A program made the translations under genes and the position numbers. This document shows positions 26,227 to 35,682 of a stretch of DNA of 64,000 nucleotides, piece after piece. Source of the DNA: Pyrodictiaceae archaeon (GTDB lineage: Archaea > Thermoproteota > Thermoprotei_A > Sulfolobales > WANQ01); assembly GCA_015521735.1 (NCBI GenBank), contig WANQ01000003.1:98742-162741 (forward strand), given 5' to 3'. The notes under the pieces were generated by a model. That model was given only the letters and a program-made list of their open reading frames with translations. It searched no databases and was not told the DNA's origin. Position 1 is the stretch's first letter, and the number at the start of each line of letters is the position of its first letter.

Positions 26227-26796
26227 CTACTTTAAATACCTTTCAATTACCTCTAAGGGTTTTAGTGTAAGCCAGTCTATTCTAGGCCCAGAAGGTTTTT
26301 TGCCAGTTAATACCTCCTCTATTATCTCCTTTACTACTTCTTGAGGGCTACGATTAGTTGTGTCAACCTCATATACCTTGTCGGCTCCTTGCTCCTCTAA
26401 TGCGTTAACCGTACATACCCCTAGTATCTCGGCTGCAATGTTTTCACGAATTTTCTCCCAAGACCAGTTCTTCCTCCTCAACCTCTCTTCTAGTTCTAGT
26501 GGATCAGTTCTCAGTACTATTACTTTGTCAACGTATTCTCTAGGCGCGATTTCTCCATAGTGTCCATCAACTACTAGTATGTTACAATCCTTTACTAGCT
26601 CTCTAAGTCTACTGCGAACACGTTCCTCATCTACTATGTAGCTTCCACGAGATTCATCGTATCCTACATATAGTTTCTCCTTTAAAACCATTTCCGATAA
26701 GTTAACATAGCATGCTCCCAGTTCCTCCGCTAACAGCTTAGCTATAACGGTTTTACCTGTACCAGGTGTTCCGGAAACAACTATTATCTTAGGCAT
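26227..26796 (-). CDS. AK6-type adenylate kinase (Fap7 family)
   Basis: A 189-residue NTPase with Walker A GTPGTGKT near the N-terminus, LVVDGHYGE in the position of the Fap7 Walker B region, and the LID-like segment LERRKNWSWEKIREN (with one extra R pair, RLRRKNW) followed by NIAAEILG. AK6/Fap7 proteins act as adenylate kinase or ATPase and in eukaryotes help 18S rRNA maturation at the uS11 site. The start overlaps the end of the ACD gene by 8 bases. Confidence 0.92.
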   Translation of the reverse strand: MPKIIVVSGTPGTGKTVIAKLLAEELGACYVNLSEMVLKEKLYVGYDESRGSYIVDEERVRSRLRELVKDCNILVVDGHYGEIAPREYVDKVIVLRTDPLELEERLRRKNWSWEKIRENIAAEILGVCTVNALEEQGADKVYEVDTTNRSPQEVVKEIIEEVLTGKKPSGPRIDWLTLKPLEVIERYLK

Positions 26797-28204
26797 GGGC
26801 CCCGCTTCTACCTCTACTCTTCAAGTACATGCCATACTCTGCCAATGCTGCTATTACTCTTACAGCTCTTTCAGGTGTTTGGTATGCTGGTATACCTTTC
26901 TCTTCTATCTTTTTAGCAAACTCCTCAGATATAGCTCCACCAGTAACAACTGCTACCATTGGCACCTTATACTTTCTCCAAGCATTTGCTAGGTATTCTA
27001 CTACTATACCCTTAATTGATGGTGGATGTGGTGGTGTTATAACTACTACAGCATCAAATAGGTTTAATGGTAGTAGTTCTTCTAGGACAATCCTATAGCG
27101 TTCATCATCTGTATCACCTGTTAAGTCAACTGGATTACGTACAATAACATGTGGTGGTAGCTTTCTTCTAAGCTTCTCCTGTATGTCTTCTGGTATCTCT
27201 GGTACATCTAATCCATATTTTTCAGCATAATCTGATGCTATAACGCCTTCACCACCAGCATTTGTTAGAATAAGTAGTCTTCTACCATATACAGGGCCTA
27301 TCATTAGGTATGCTTTAGCTACGTCGAACATCTCGTCCATCATATCTACTTCAACTATACCAGCTTGTTTAAACGCCGCCCTATAGATATTGTATCCTGC
27401 AGCCATAGCACCAGTATGTGAAGCAGCAGCTCTAGCACCCTTACTAGTCCTACCACCCTTCAAGACAATTACAGGTTTTCCTTCTAGAACAGTTCTTCTA
27501 GCTACTTTGATGAATTCTGATCCACGTCCAGGCTTAAAGGCCTCAATATACATTAGTATTATCTTTGTGTTAGGATCATTTCGTAGGTATTCTAGGAGTT
27601 CTACGTCGTCTACGTCAACCTTATTACCATAGCTTATAGCCTTCGATAACCCTAAACCCTTTAAAGCCATCCAGTCAATCCACATTGAAAGCATTGCTCC
27701 ACTCTGAGATATAATGGATATACTGCCCTTAGGAGGTCTCTTCAACCTATCCTCGGGTAAGAAGAATGTATCTACACCACTATAGTTGTCGAGTATTCCA
27801 ATACAGTTAGGACCTATAACCCTAACACCATACTTCTTAGCCGTCTCGGCTAATTCTCTTTCAAGTTTAGCACCTTCTTCTCCAAGCTCGGAGAATCCTC
27901 CACTAACAACTATTACTGCTTTTACACCCTTCCTACCAGCTTCGTCAACTACTTTTGGAACCAATGGTGCTCGAAGAGCAATTACTGCTAAATCAACTTC
28001 ATCGGGTATGCTTAGTATACTTGGGTAAGCCTTTAGCCCTAAGACTTCACTATACTTTGGGTTAACTGGATATATCTTGCCGTGAAACTTCTTCTTCAAC
28101 TGCTCAACTATAACATAGCCAACACTACCAGGCCTATTACTAGCACCAATAACAGCAATAGATTTTGGCTCAAAGAATGGTTTAAGATCCTTGATAATGC
28201 TCAA
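26789..28204 (-). CDS. ADP-forming acetyl/acyl-CoA synthetase, alpha subunit
   Basis: Converts acyl-CoA, ADP and phosphate to acid, ATP and CoA, the energy-conserving last step of peptide and sugar fermentation in hyperthermophiles. The 471-residue alpha subunit has the CoA-binding Rossmann domain (IAVIGASNRPGSVG), GPNCIG, SQSGAM and the catalytic histidine segment ASHTGAMAAG. The ATP-grasp beta subunit is not encoded nearby, so it must lie elsewhere. The product is cytoplasmic. It probably heads a transcript running into the AK6 gene. Confidence 0.93.
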   Translation of the reverse strand: MSIIKDLKPFFEPKSIAVIGASNRPGSVGYVIVEQLKKKFHGKIYPVNPKYSEVLGLKAYPSILSIPDEVDLAVIALRAPLVPKVVDEAGRKGVKAVIVVSGGFSELGEEGAKLERELAETAKKYGVRVIGPNCIGILDNYSGVDTFFLPEDRLKRPPKGSISIISQSGAMLSMWIDWMALKGLGLSKAISYGNKVDVDDVELLEYLRNDPNTKIILMYIEAFKPGRGSEFIKVARRTVLEGKPVIVLKGGRTSKGARAAASHTGAMAAGYNIYRAAFKQAGIVEVDMMDEMFDVAKAYLMIGPVYGRRLLILTNAGGEGVIASDYAEKYGLDVPEIPEDIQEKLRRKLPPHVIVRNPVDLTGDTDDERYRIVLEELLPLNLFDAVVVITPPHPPSIKGIVVEYLANAWRKYKVPMVAVVTGGAISEEFAKKIEEKGIPAYQTPERAVRVIAALAEYGMYLKSRGRSGAHA

Positions 28205-28280
28205 GTACTATACCCAGTACTTACATGAAGATATGGCTAGAAAATAAATTATTAGGAAAAACAATATTGTGTTTAAATAG

Positions 28281-28511
28281 TTATGCTGAAGCTTTTGCAC
28301 CTATATTGTTCAACGCTTTTAATGCCTTACTCCACTCTAATAGGTCATTGTATGCTTCCTCATATGGAATTGGAAGCTCTGGTTCAAGATATACTACGTA
28401 CTTTGATAGAGTATCGTAATCATAGCCCGCTTTCTCATACTTCTCGCGCATGCGGGCCAGGGTATTCCAGACCCACATGTTATCGTCACCATTATCTAAT
28501 CTAACACCCAT
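28281..28511 (-). CDS. Small hypothetical protein
   Basis: An ORF of 76 residues beginning with ATG. The composition is protein-like (balanced charges, amphipathic helices such as WNTLARMREKYEKAG and YNDLLEWSKALKAL), and there is no good rival ORF on the other strand. I do not recognise it. It stands alone upstream of the ACD alpha gene on the same strand, 76 bases away. It could be a small cytoplasmic helical protein. Confidence 0.5.
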   Translation of the reverse strand: MGVRLDNGDDNMWVWNTLARMREKYEKAGYDYDTLSKYVVYLEPELPIPYEEAYNDLLEWSKALKALNNIGAKASA

Positions 28512-28731
28512 ACAATTGCACCAGATTTCTCTCTAAGACATACTGAGAGTAAATCCAGTATTTCTATGATATCAATAACCCAGGTGTTTGTTTAAGACCA
28601 GAATACTTTTATAGACGATTTAGTTAGAGTTTAAGAGTCTTTCCCAAATGGTATTTTGTTGTGGTCTTAGGGAATAAGTTTTTAATATTAAGTAATAGTA
28701 GGTTGAACGAGGTCTATGAATTATTGATCTA

Positions 28732-29190
28732 GTGTTTAGGGGAGTTATAGTGTCTCCAAGTGAAGTTAAAGCCTATACTCTATTATTCCTAGTAATAGGT
28801 ATCATAGTTATTGTTGTATCACTTGTTTATAGAAGTGAAGAACTAGGTGCAATAGCTATACCAGTGCTAGTAATACCTGCTTCAATTATAGCTGGGGCAT
28901 GGGGTAAGTGGAATCCTAGGGTAATCTACAAGTACTTTATCTATGGAGTAATATTGTCTCTCGTACTAGAAGCTTTATCCTACGTGTTATATAGTACCTT
29001 GGCAGGTAGAGCATCAAGTTTAAGTATACTGCTTGGAATAGCATTCTTTCTATTATACGAGTACTATGTTAAGAGGAAGACTAGTAGGCTACGAAAAGCT
29101 GAGAGTGTTGTTGAGAGAGAAGTAGAAGGTGTTAAAGAGGAGGGTAGTAGTCAAAAGAATGATTTCGCAGAGATTGAAGGTAGAGAATAG
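28732..29190 (+). CDS. Hypothetical membrane protein
   Basis: A 152-residue protein with four likely membrane segments in the first 110 residues (about 13-32, 39-56, 68-88 and 92-108). A charged, glutamate-rich cytoplasmic tail follows (KRKTSRLRKAESVVEREVEG). The start is a GTG at 28732. No family is recognised. It stands alone and its stop nearly meets that of the next convergent gene. Confidence 0.65.
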   Translation: MFRGVIVSPSEVKAYTLLFLVIGIIVIVVSLVYRSEELGAIAIPVLVIPASIIAGAWGKWNPRVIYKYFIYGVILSLVLEALSYVLYSTLAGRASSLSILLGIAFFLLYEYYVKRKTSRLRKAESVVEREVEGVKEEGSSQKNDFAEIEGRE

Positions 29191-29192
29191 TT

Positions 29193-30185
29193 TTAGGCAT
29201 GTATATAGGATGCTTTAACTAGGTCTGCCATAGTCTTTAGTCCTGGTTCTTCTTCAACTACTCTTGGTGCAAGGTTTACTATTACAGCAGCTGTTCCCAT
29301 GTCTCCTTGGGTACCAGTGCTCCTCCATGTAATGCTTGGCTCACCTTCTATTCTTATTTCCTCGTACTCATTAGCACCTACTATTGCATGGAACTCTATT
29401 CTAATAAACTCTTTACCACCAATATATCCTATACCATAGCCTTTTATACCCTTAACAGTGCCTTGCTTTATCTCAAAGTACTCTGTTCTAGCTTCTTCTT
29501 CAGCTATAACTGGCTCTTGCTTCTCCTCAACTTTTGTGAGCTCTACGTTGAGCATTGAGGCCATTAGTAGTACTGATTCAGCATAGCCTACGTGAGCTGT
29601 TAGTTCACCTCTACTAAGCTTCTCCATGAACGTGTTGGGTTCTAGTCCTAAGCCTATCTTTTTCTGAAAGCTTTTCCTACGTTTACCTGCATCTATACTT
29701 CTAATAGCTGTTATCTTGTCTACTCTAATATGAGGTAATGTTAGTATTGCTGGTAGTGTATCCAGTAGGAAGCCAGGATTAATGCCTGTGCCAAGAACTG
29801 TTACTCCATGTGATTTAGCGTAATTGTCTAGTAGTTCAGCTATATGAGGATACCTATAGTATGGGTAGCTTAGGGTTTCACATGTAGATATAACGTTTAC
29901 CCTATTCTTGATAGCTAACACTAGTTGTGGTAATGCTTTATCAAGCCAACTAGTTGTTGCATGGAATACTATGTCGGGTCTTCTAGGCTTAAACGCTTCT
30001 TCAGGCTTAGATGTTACTATTACTCCTAGCTTCTCCTCTAACCCTATGACATCTCCTAGATCTTTTCCAACCTTATTAGGGTCTATGTCTATTGCACCAA
30101 CAATCTCGTATCCTTTCTTCAAAGCATACTTTGCTATGAGTGCTCCTATAGGGCCTACACCATAAATTAGTGTTCTTAGAGACAA
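29193..30185 (-). CDS. 2,4-diaminopentanoate dehydrogenase-like / DapB-fold oxidoreductase
   Basis: A 330-residue NAD(P)-dependent enzyme. The Rossmann motif is IYGVGPIGALIAKYAL, with D34 and D36 in GAIDIDPNKVG. The central HATTSWLD and GTGINPGFLLDTLP blocks are those of the 2,4-diaminopentanoate dehydrogenase branch of the DapB superfamily, used in oxidative ornithine breakdown. The C-terminal domain fits that branch. The exact substrate here is inferred. It lies downstream of a gamma-glutamyltransferase homologue and a class III aminotransferase on the same strand, which suggests amino-acid catabolism. Confidence 0.75.
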   Translation of the reverse strand: MSLRTLIYGVGPIGALIAKYALKKGYEIVGAIDIDPNKVGKDLGDVIGLEEKLGVIVTSKPEEAFKPRRPDIVFHATTSWLDKALPQLVLAIKNRVNVISTCETLSYPYYRYPHIAELLDNYAKSHGVTVLGTGINPGFLLDTLPAILTLPHIRVDKITAIRSIDAGKRRKSFQKKIGLGLEPNTFMEKLSRGELTAHVGYAESVLLMASMLNVELTKVEEKQEPVIAEEEARTEYFEIKQGTVKGIKGYGIGYIGGKEFIRIEFHAIVGANEYEEIRIEGEPSITWRSTGTQGDMGTAAVIVNLAPRVVEEEPGLKTMADLVKASYIHA

Positions 30186-30286
30186 GTTCTAGGTACACCT
30201 CGTTTTTGAAAGGTATTCTAGGCTATTACATTAGTAAACTAGTATGGTTTCCCAAATAAATACCTTGTTATACTGTTAACTGGGCT

Positions 30287-31837
30287 CTAGACTACTGCTA
30301 CACCAATAGTGTCTCTTGGATCAGCTAGTGCTTCAACAACTCCTTTACCTAACAGTATTCTTGAAGCATTAACGAGTCCCATCTCAGCCGAAGGATAAGG
30401 ATATATGTGTATATGGTATTTTCTCGTATCAAGTTTTACTACATCCATATAGCCTTCTTCTACGTCGACTATCAGCCCAGAATTATATCTTAGCCTTGGA
30501 GAACCAATAGCTATAGGCAAGTCCTCGCCAAAGAATATGTTCTTGACTATAACCTGATAGTAGAATTGTTGTTTAAATCCACCACCTCTACCACTAAATC
30601 CTACCACTTGGTTTTTGTCGACGATAATAGGTGATGATAGAACTGTTATAGGTGATTTACCTGGTTCAAGCCTATTTATACCAGTTGAATCGAAAAGTGA
30701 TACACCAGCATTCAATGTAATACCTGTTCTCCTAACAGTAATACCGGAACCAAATGGCATGTAGAGGCTTTGTGTTCCAACCATGAGGTCTCCATTAACT
30801 GTTGCTACTATGAATCCTGCTGATCCATGTCTTTTCTCATGCATATCTATGAGGTAATTACTTATACTACCACTACTAATGATTTCTTCAATACTATCGT
30901 CTAGCTTGGATGGATCTGTAAGTATTTTCTCTCTAATCGCTATGGTTTTCCTATATGATTCTACAAGGAGTTCTACAAAGCTGGGGGTATAGGGTTCTAC
31001 GGTCTTAGATCTGCTAAGGGTTTTGGATAATACCTGGGTTGCTGCTAAAACCAGTACCCCTCTACTTGGAGGTGGTGCTTCGTATATGTATTTGTTATCT
31101 ATGGTTATCTTTAATGGTTCAACTACTTTTGCATAATAGCTTGCAAGATCCTCTAGTTCTAGTACACCTCCTCTACGCTTAACATGCTTTACTATAAGTT
31201 CAGCTATTTCGCCCTCATAGAAGCTTCTTGGATCTTCAGCTATCTTCTTAAGTGATTCATCTAGAAACTCTATTTCAAGTCTATCTCCTATACTTGGTAT
31301 TGAGCCTCTATACATGTATGCTCTAACGGTTTGAGGATCACGTGAAATATGTGTATGCATAGTCTTTACTAGCTCGATAAGCTTCTTGTCGGCTGGTAGC
31401 CCTCTTTTAGCAATATCTATTATTGGCGAGACTATTTCCTGTAGGCTAGTTTTAGAGTAGTATTTGTGTAGCAGTCTTATAGTGTCTACGAGTCCAGGGA
31501 CAAGTATACTTAAGGGACCATACCTGGGTACACTTGTAAAGCCTTTAGAGTAAAGGTTTTCTAGTGTTAGCTTTGATGGTGCCTTACCTACGCCCATGAA
31601 CACCTTTACGTTATTGTCCTTGAATACTAGTGCTACTAGATCTCCACCTAAACCTGCTACATGGGGTTCAGTAACACATAGTGCTAGACTAGTAGCTATA
31701 CCAGCGTCTACTACATTACCTGTCTTCTCTAGTATCTTTAACCCAATATACGATGCTGTAGGATTAGTTGCAACTACTACACCACTAGTACCGTAGGCTG
31801 TGTATGCTTCTATTATCTTAGGCAATACCTTGTCCAC
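30287..31837 (-). CDS. Gamma-glutamyltransferase-family protein, Ser at nucleophile position
   Basis: A 516-residue Ntn-hydrolase of the GGT family, with DAGIATSLALCVTEPHVAGLGGD near the start and PFGSGI plus a following TGITLN block in the small-subunit region. The autocleavage site, TTH in characterised enzymes, reads SAG here (in HGSAGFIV, about residue 338), so serine would replace threonine and the following two residues also differ. The usual GSPGG motif reads SGRGGG. No signal peptide is seen, so it is probably cytoplasmic. It may hydrolyse another amide or be catalytically altered. Confidence 0.8.
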   Translation of the reverse strand: MDKVLPKIIEAYTAYGTSGVVVATNPTASYIGLKILEKTGNVVDAGIATSLALCVTEPHVAGLGGDLVALVFKDNNVKVFMGVGKAPSKLTLENLYSKGFTSVPRYGPLSILVPGLVDTIRLLHKYYSKTSLQEIVSPIIDIAKRGLPADKKLIELVKTMHTHISRDPQTVRAYMYRGSIPSIGDRLEIEFLDESLKKIAEDPRSFYEGEIAELIVKHVKRRGGVLELEDLASYYAKVVEPLKITIDNKYIYEAPPPSRGVLVLAATQVLSKTLSRSKTVEPYTPSFVELLVESYRKTIAIREKILTDPSKLDDSIEEIISSGSISNYLIDMHEKRHGSAGFIVATVNGDLMVGTQSLYMPFGSGITVRRTGITLNAGVSLFDSTGINRLEPGKSPITVLSSPIIVDKNQVVGFSGRGGGFKQQFYYQVIVKNIFFGEDLPIAIGSPRLRYNSGLIVDVEEGYMDVVKLDTRKYHIHIYPYPSAEMGLVNASRILLGKGVVEALADPRDTIGVAVV

Positions 31838-31894
31838 TCCAAGCCTATTATCTCTAACATACTAGGGTTGTGTTTTGTAAGGGTTAAAAGAGTC

Positions 31895-33238
31895 TCAGCT
31901 TAAGGAATTCTTAACTGTTCTAATGAATTCTTCAAACTTGTGGGCAAAGTAGTCTATGTCGCTTAGTGTATGGCTAGCTGATAGCATTAAGTGGCTATTA
32001 TCTTCGGTTAAGAATACTATTCCGTTAACTAGCATGTACTTGTGGAATACCTTGTTAATTAGTGGGTGTATTCTCTCGCTAAATACTTCTCTTATATTGC
32101 TTGGCTTCTTCTTAGTAAAGTGTATTCCTATTAATGAGCCAGCATGAGTGATGTTAACGGGGAAGTCTAGTTGTTCGCCAACCTCCTCTAATCTTACAGC
32201 TAGTTTACCACTAAGCCAGTTAAGGTACTCGTAGAATCCGGGTTTCTCCAATAACTCTATTGTAGTGTATCCAGCAATCATTGATACAGGGTTTCCAGCA
32301 AAGGTTCCTCCATGAAAGCTCCTCTTCTCCACGGGTGTCTTAGTGTAGTCTAATAGCTCCATAACCTCTCTACGTGAAGCAAAAGCTCCTATAGGGAATC
32401 CTCCACCAATAATCTTGCCGAATACTACTATGTCTGCTCTTACACCATAGTATTCCTGCGCACCACCTAGTCCCAACCTAAACCCTGTAATCACTTCATC
32501 GAATATGAGTAGTGAGCCATGTATATCGCATAGCTCTCTTACCCTATCAATGAACTCTTGTGTTGCAGGTATTACTCCTGCAGCTCCCTGAATAGGCTCC
32601 ATTATGACTGCAGCTATATCTCTCCCATACTCCTTGAACACCTTCTCTATGGAGTCTATGTTGTTGAACTCTGCTATTATGGTGTGGGCTACAGCTTCCT
32701 CGGGTAGTCCAGCTGAGCCTAACCATTGACCTGGCTTAACAGCTACGTGTAGTTGGTCGTAGCCTCCATGCCATCCACCTTCAAATTTCACTATCTTCTT
32801 TCTACCAGTATACGCACGGGCAAGTCTGATAGCATACATGTTTGCTTCAGTGCCACTATTAGTGAATCTTATCATTTCAATAGATGGTACATGCTTTATG
32901 ATCTTCTCAGCTAGTTTTAAAGCATACTCGTGCTCAAAGCCCCAATGAGTACCCTTATCTATGAGTTCTTTAACCTTCTCCAAGACCTTCTCATTCGCGT
33001 GGCCTAGTATTAATGCTCCATGCCCCATCCAGTAATCAGTATACTCGTTCCCGTCAACGTCTTTTACGTGTGAACCCTTGGCTTCGACTACATAGAATGG
33101 ATAGGGTTCAAAGAATCTTATATGATAGGTTACACCCATAGGTAACCTGGTTTTCGCCTTCTCATAGAGCTCTCTACTCTTAACAGTCTTATCCTTGTAT
33201 GTGGATAACAGCTTTGAATATAATTCCTCAAGACCCAT
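31895..33238 (-). CDS. Class III aminotransferase (HemL-like)
   Basis: A 447-residue PLP enzyme. Key blocks are TNSGTEANMYAIRLARAYTGR, GGWHGGYDQLH, LLIFDEVITGFRLG and FGKIIGGGFPIGAF, in which the lysine forms the Schiff base; FHGGTFAGNPV follows. The overall pattern is closest to glutamate-1-semialdehyde aminomutase, but no other haem genes are near and archaea have HemL-like aminotransferases of other function. The neighbours (GGT-like and diaminopentanoate-dehydrogenase-like genes) argue for an amino-acid pathway. Start ATG. Confidence 0.83.
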   Translation of the reverse strand: MGLEELYSKLLSTYKDKTVKSRELYEKAKTRLPMGVTYHIRFFEPYPFYVVEAKGSHVKDVDGNEYTDYWMGHGALILGHANEKVLEKVKELIDKGTHWGFEHEYALKLAEKIIKHVPSIEMIRFTNSGTEANMYAIRLARAYTGRKKIVKFEGGWHGGYDQLHVAVKPGQWLGSAGLPEEAVAHTIIAEFNNIDSIEKVFKEYGRDIAAVIMEPIQGAAGVIPATQEFIDRVRELCDIHGSLLIFDEVITGFRLGLGGAQEYYGVRADIVVFGKIIGGGFPIGAFASRREVMELLDYTKTPVEKRSFHGGTFAGNPVSMIAGYTTIELLEKPGFYEYLNWLSGKLAVRLEEVGEQLDFPVNITHAGSLIGIHFTKKKPSNIREVFSERIHPLINKVFHKYMLVNGIVFLTEDNSHLMLSASHTLSDIDYFAHKFEEFIRTVKNSLS

Positions 33239-33385
33239 AAACTACACCACGGGGCCTGAGACATAGCTTTACAGTCTTACACCTTAGTATTAAGCAAAGC
33301 CTAAGCTAATATATGGTAGTGAGGTTATGTCCACAACACTTTGATACCACGCATACTATCTATAATTTAGTGGTGTAAGATAGTC

Positions 33386-33952
33386 TTGGATCCATTAGAA
33401 GTAATTAAGAAATGGTTAAAACCAGAGCCCATAGAATCCTCGTGGCATCCTGCTGATCAAGGTTGGAGTACAAGTATAGGTGTTGACGAGAAGACAGGTG
33501 TACGTGTACTTAAGGCTAAGAGTAGTAGGCTTCCATTTGAGCTAACAGCTTTCGTTCTCCCAAGTGGTAAGTGTGTTAGGTTGACTGTCTCTAGTGGTGT
33601 TGAGACAGAGAATATTGATAGAAACCTACGTGTACTAATATACCGTGAACTACTAGTCTTGAACTCAACAGTAGAACTCGTAAAATACGTTGTAATATCT
33701 CCTAATGATACCTTAGCTGTAGCAGTAGACATAGAATTAGGCTTGCTTAGCGAACAAGTATTCCGTGATAGCCTACTAGCATTATTTGCTGGACTAATAA
33801 CTATGATTGAGAGACTGGGACTAGCAGAACTATTAACACCTACGGCACGTGGAGCATTAGCAAAAATACACGAGAGTCTTCTAAGAGAATACAGTATACC
33901 ATCACCATTAGACTACATATCCAGAATACATGTTCCTAGGATAACAGGATAA
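33386..33952 (+). CDS. Hypothetical protein
   Basis: A 188-residue soluble alpha/beta protein with a TTG start. Beta-hairpin segments (GVRVLKAKSSRLPFELTAFVLPSG, shown in parts) lead to a helical C-terminal half (FRDSLLALFAGLITMIERLG). It resembles in shape the YbjN/T3SS-chaperone type of fold, but I cannot confirm a family. It is divergent from the aminotransferase gene and precedes an ABC transporter operon. Confidence 0.65.
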   Translation: MDPLEVIKKWLKPEPIESSWHPADQGWSTSIGVDEKTGVRVLKAKSSRLPFELTAFVLPSGKCVRLTVSSGVETENIDRNLRVLIYRELLVLNSTVELVKYVVISPNDTLAVAVDIELGLLSEQVFRDSLLALFAGLITMIERLGLAELLTPTARGALAKIHESLLREYSIPSPLDYISRIHVPRITG

Positions 33953-33969
33953 GCAGGCTATATGCGAAA

Positions 33970-33988
33970 ACGTTTTATACATAAACGT
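33970..33988 (+). promoter_or_regulatory. TATA box inside an inverted repeat (possible operator)
   Basis: Perfect 6-bp arms ACGTTT (33970-33975) and AAACGT (33983-33988) flank a TATA-like TTTTATAC at 33973-33980. The box lies upstream of the ABC transporter start at 34023. A dimeric repressor binding here would block TBP. Confidence 0.4.
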
Positions 33989-34022
33989 AAACCCCTCCAT
34001 GAAGAAAGCTATTCCCTAGTAA

Positions 34023-34934
34023 TTGAGGCGTCTACGAGTATTGCCTATACTGGAAGCTAGGGGACTAGTTAAACGGTTTGGTAGAATAGTAGCTGTAAAC
34101 AACTTGAGCATAACGGTTAGTGAAGGCGACATTGTAGGGCTTATAGGACCTAATGGTGCAGGTAAGACAACAACCATTAGGTTATGCTTAGGAATACTTA
34201 GAAGAGATAGAGGAGAAGTAAGATTATTTGGCTACGACCCATTCTATGAGCCTAAATCGAGAGAAAAAGTTGGAGTAGTTTTCGAGAATCCTCGCTTCCC
34301 TGAAGCATTAACTGTAGAGAAGATGTTATCGTATACAGCTAGAATCTATGGAGTAGAAGCTGATAGGGTAAGAGAGGTATTAAAAATCGTTGGATTATAC
34401 GAGAAACGTAATGCACTTATTAAAACTCTTAGTGCTGGTCAGAAGCAGAGACTTGCCTTAGCGCACGCTCTTATACATGAACCACTACTACTAATAGCAG
34501 ATGAGCCTACAAGCAATCTTGACCCTATAGGTAGAAGCGAGATACTCGACCTATTATCAACATTGAATAAGGATTATGGTATAACTATATTCGTTTCCTC
34601 ACATGTATTACCAGAGCTAGCTAGGATAGTAAACCGTGTAGCATTGATCAGTCGTGGACAAATAGTTTTCCAGGGAACACCTAGTGAAGTAGAAGAAGCA
34701 TTGAAGGAGAAAATTGTTAGGATTAGAGCAAAAGACGTAGAAGACCTAGCAAAAATGCTATCAGAGTACTTTGATAGAGTAGAGGTAAGAGGGGCAAGCA
34801 TACTAGTCTACACGGATAATCCAGGTGAAGTCTATAGGATTGTAGGTGAGTTAATGGTGAAGCGTAACGTCGTGGTATACGGTGTTGAGAGCCTTGAAGT
34901 ACAGTTAGAGGAATTATTAAGAAAGTATCGTTGA
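34023..34934 (+). CDS. ABC transporter ATP-binding protein
   Basis: A 303-residue ATPase of the drug/lipid exporter type. Walker A is GPNGAGKTT, the signature LSAGQKQRLALAHAL, Walker B LLLIADEPTSNLD and the H-loop VSSHVLPELA. A C-terminal regulatory domain of about 80 residues follows, as in CcmA/NatA-like proteins. The start is uncertain: TTG at 34023 or 34041. It forms an operon with the permease 10 bases downstream and a third membrane protein. The exported substrate cannot be inferred. Confidence 0.92.
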   Translation: MRRLRVLPILEARGLVKRFGRIVAVNNLSITVSEGDIVGLIGPNGAGKTTTIRLCLGILRRDRGEVRLFGYDPFYEPKSREKVGVVFENPRFPEALTVEKMLSYTARIYGVEADRVREVLKIVGLYEKRNALIKTLSAGQKQRLALAHALIHEPLLLIADEPTSNLDPIGRSEILDLLSTLNKDYGITIFVSSHVLPELARIVNRVALISRGQIVFQGTPSEVEEALKEKIVRIRAKDVEDLAKMLSEYFDRVEVRGASILVYTDNPGEVYRIVGELMVKRNVVVYGVESLEVQLEELLRKYR

Positions 34935-34944
34935 GGGAGACTCC

Positions 34945-35682
34945 ATGAGTAGGCTTAAGGCGTTAACTTCTATGGATTTAGAGGATATTGCTCGTCCACC
35001 AGTATATGATGTACTAGTTATAGTGTCGGGTATCTTAGGTGGACTCTATGCTTCAATAATGCCTAGAGCAACAGCTGTTAGGTTAGCAGTAGATGTATCA
35101 AGTATACCCTTAATCATAGCAATAATATACTTAGCTGTAAGAGGTGCGGCTGGAGTAGCATCATTAATAGCTAATGGTGTATTCCAGCTATACCTATCAT
35201 ATCCTATATCACGTAGAGCTATTGCAACAATACTTGTCTTAACCAGAATACTTGTTCCATCAATAGTAATTGTTGGTGCACCAATGCTTATAGCTAGTAT
35301 TATGCAGTTTAACGTAGTTTCACGTGATATAGCTAGGTTTCTAGCAGTTTTTAGTGGAAGAATAATCTACCTATACTTCATAGGCATAGTATTCCTACTA
35401 ATAGCACTAGCTTCCAAGAGAGCTATGCTTGCAGGAGCTCTATCCATAGTCTTCTTCTTTGCATACATTTTCATTAATGGAATACTAAACATGCTATACT
35501 TCCTACTAGGTAATGAAGTATTTTTAAGAATAGCTCAAAGTCTTTCATTCTCAGACACATTAAATAACTACCTAATAGGATTGAACATACCATACTGGAC
35601 ACTGATACCACTACCAGTAGCATCAATAGTGCTTACAATTCTTCTATACATGTATGTTGAGAAGAGGTTTGAGCCAACATGA
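34945..35682 (+). CDS. ABC transporter permease
   Basis: A 245-residue ABC-2-like permease with about six membrane segments. A cytoplasmic N-terminus of some 20 residues precedes the first (DVLVIVSGILGGLYAS). The segment YPISRRAIATILVLTR after the second helix is typical of ABC-2 coupling regions. It lies between the ATPase and the third gene, overlapping the latter by 4 bases, so the three form one exporter operon. Confidence 0.82.
   Translation: MSRLKALTSMDLEDIARPPVYDVLVIVSGILGGLYASIMPRATAVRLAVDVSSIPLIIAIIYLAVRGAAGVASLIANGVFQLYLSYPISRRAIATILVLTRILVPSIVIVGAPMLIASIMQFNVVSRDIARFLAVFSGRIIYLYFIGIVFLLIALASKRAMLAGALSIVFFFAYIFINGILNMLYFLLGNEVFLRIAQSLSFSDTLNNYLIGLNIPYWTLIPLPVASIVLTILLYMYVEKRFEPT

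Noticed and set aside
31895..33238. Assignment as glutamate-1-semialdehyde aminomutase (HemL) for haem synthesis.
   Set aside because: No haem genes nearby, and neighbouring enzymes point to amino-acid metabolism; kept only as HemL-like.
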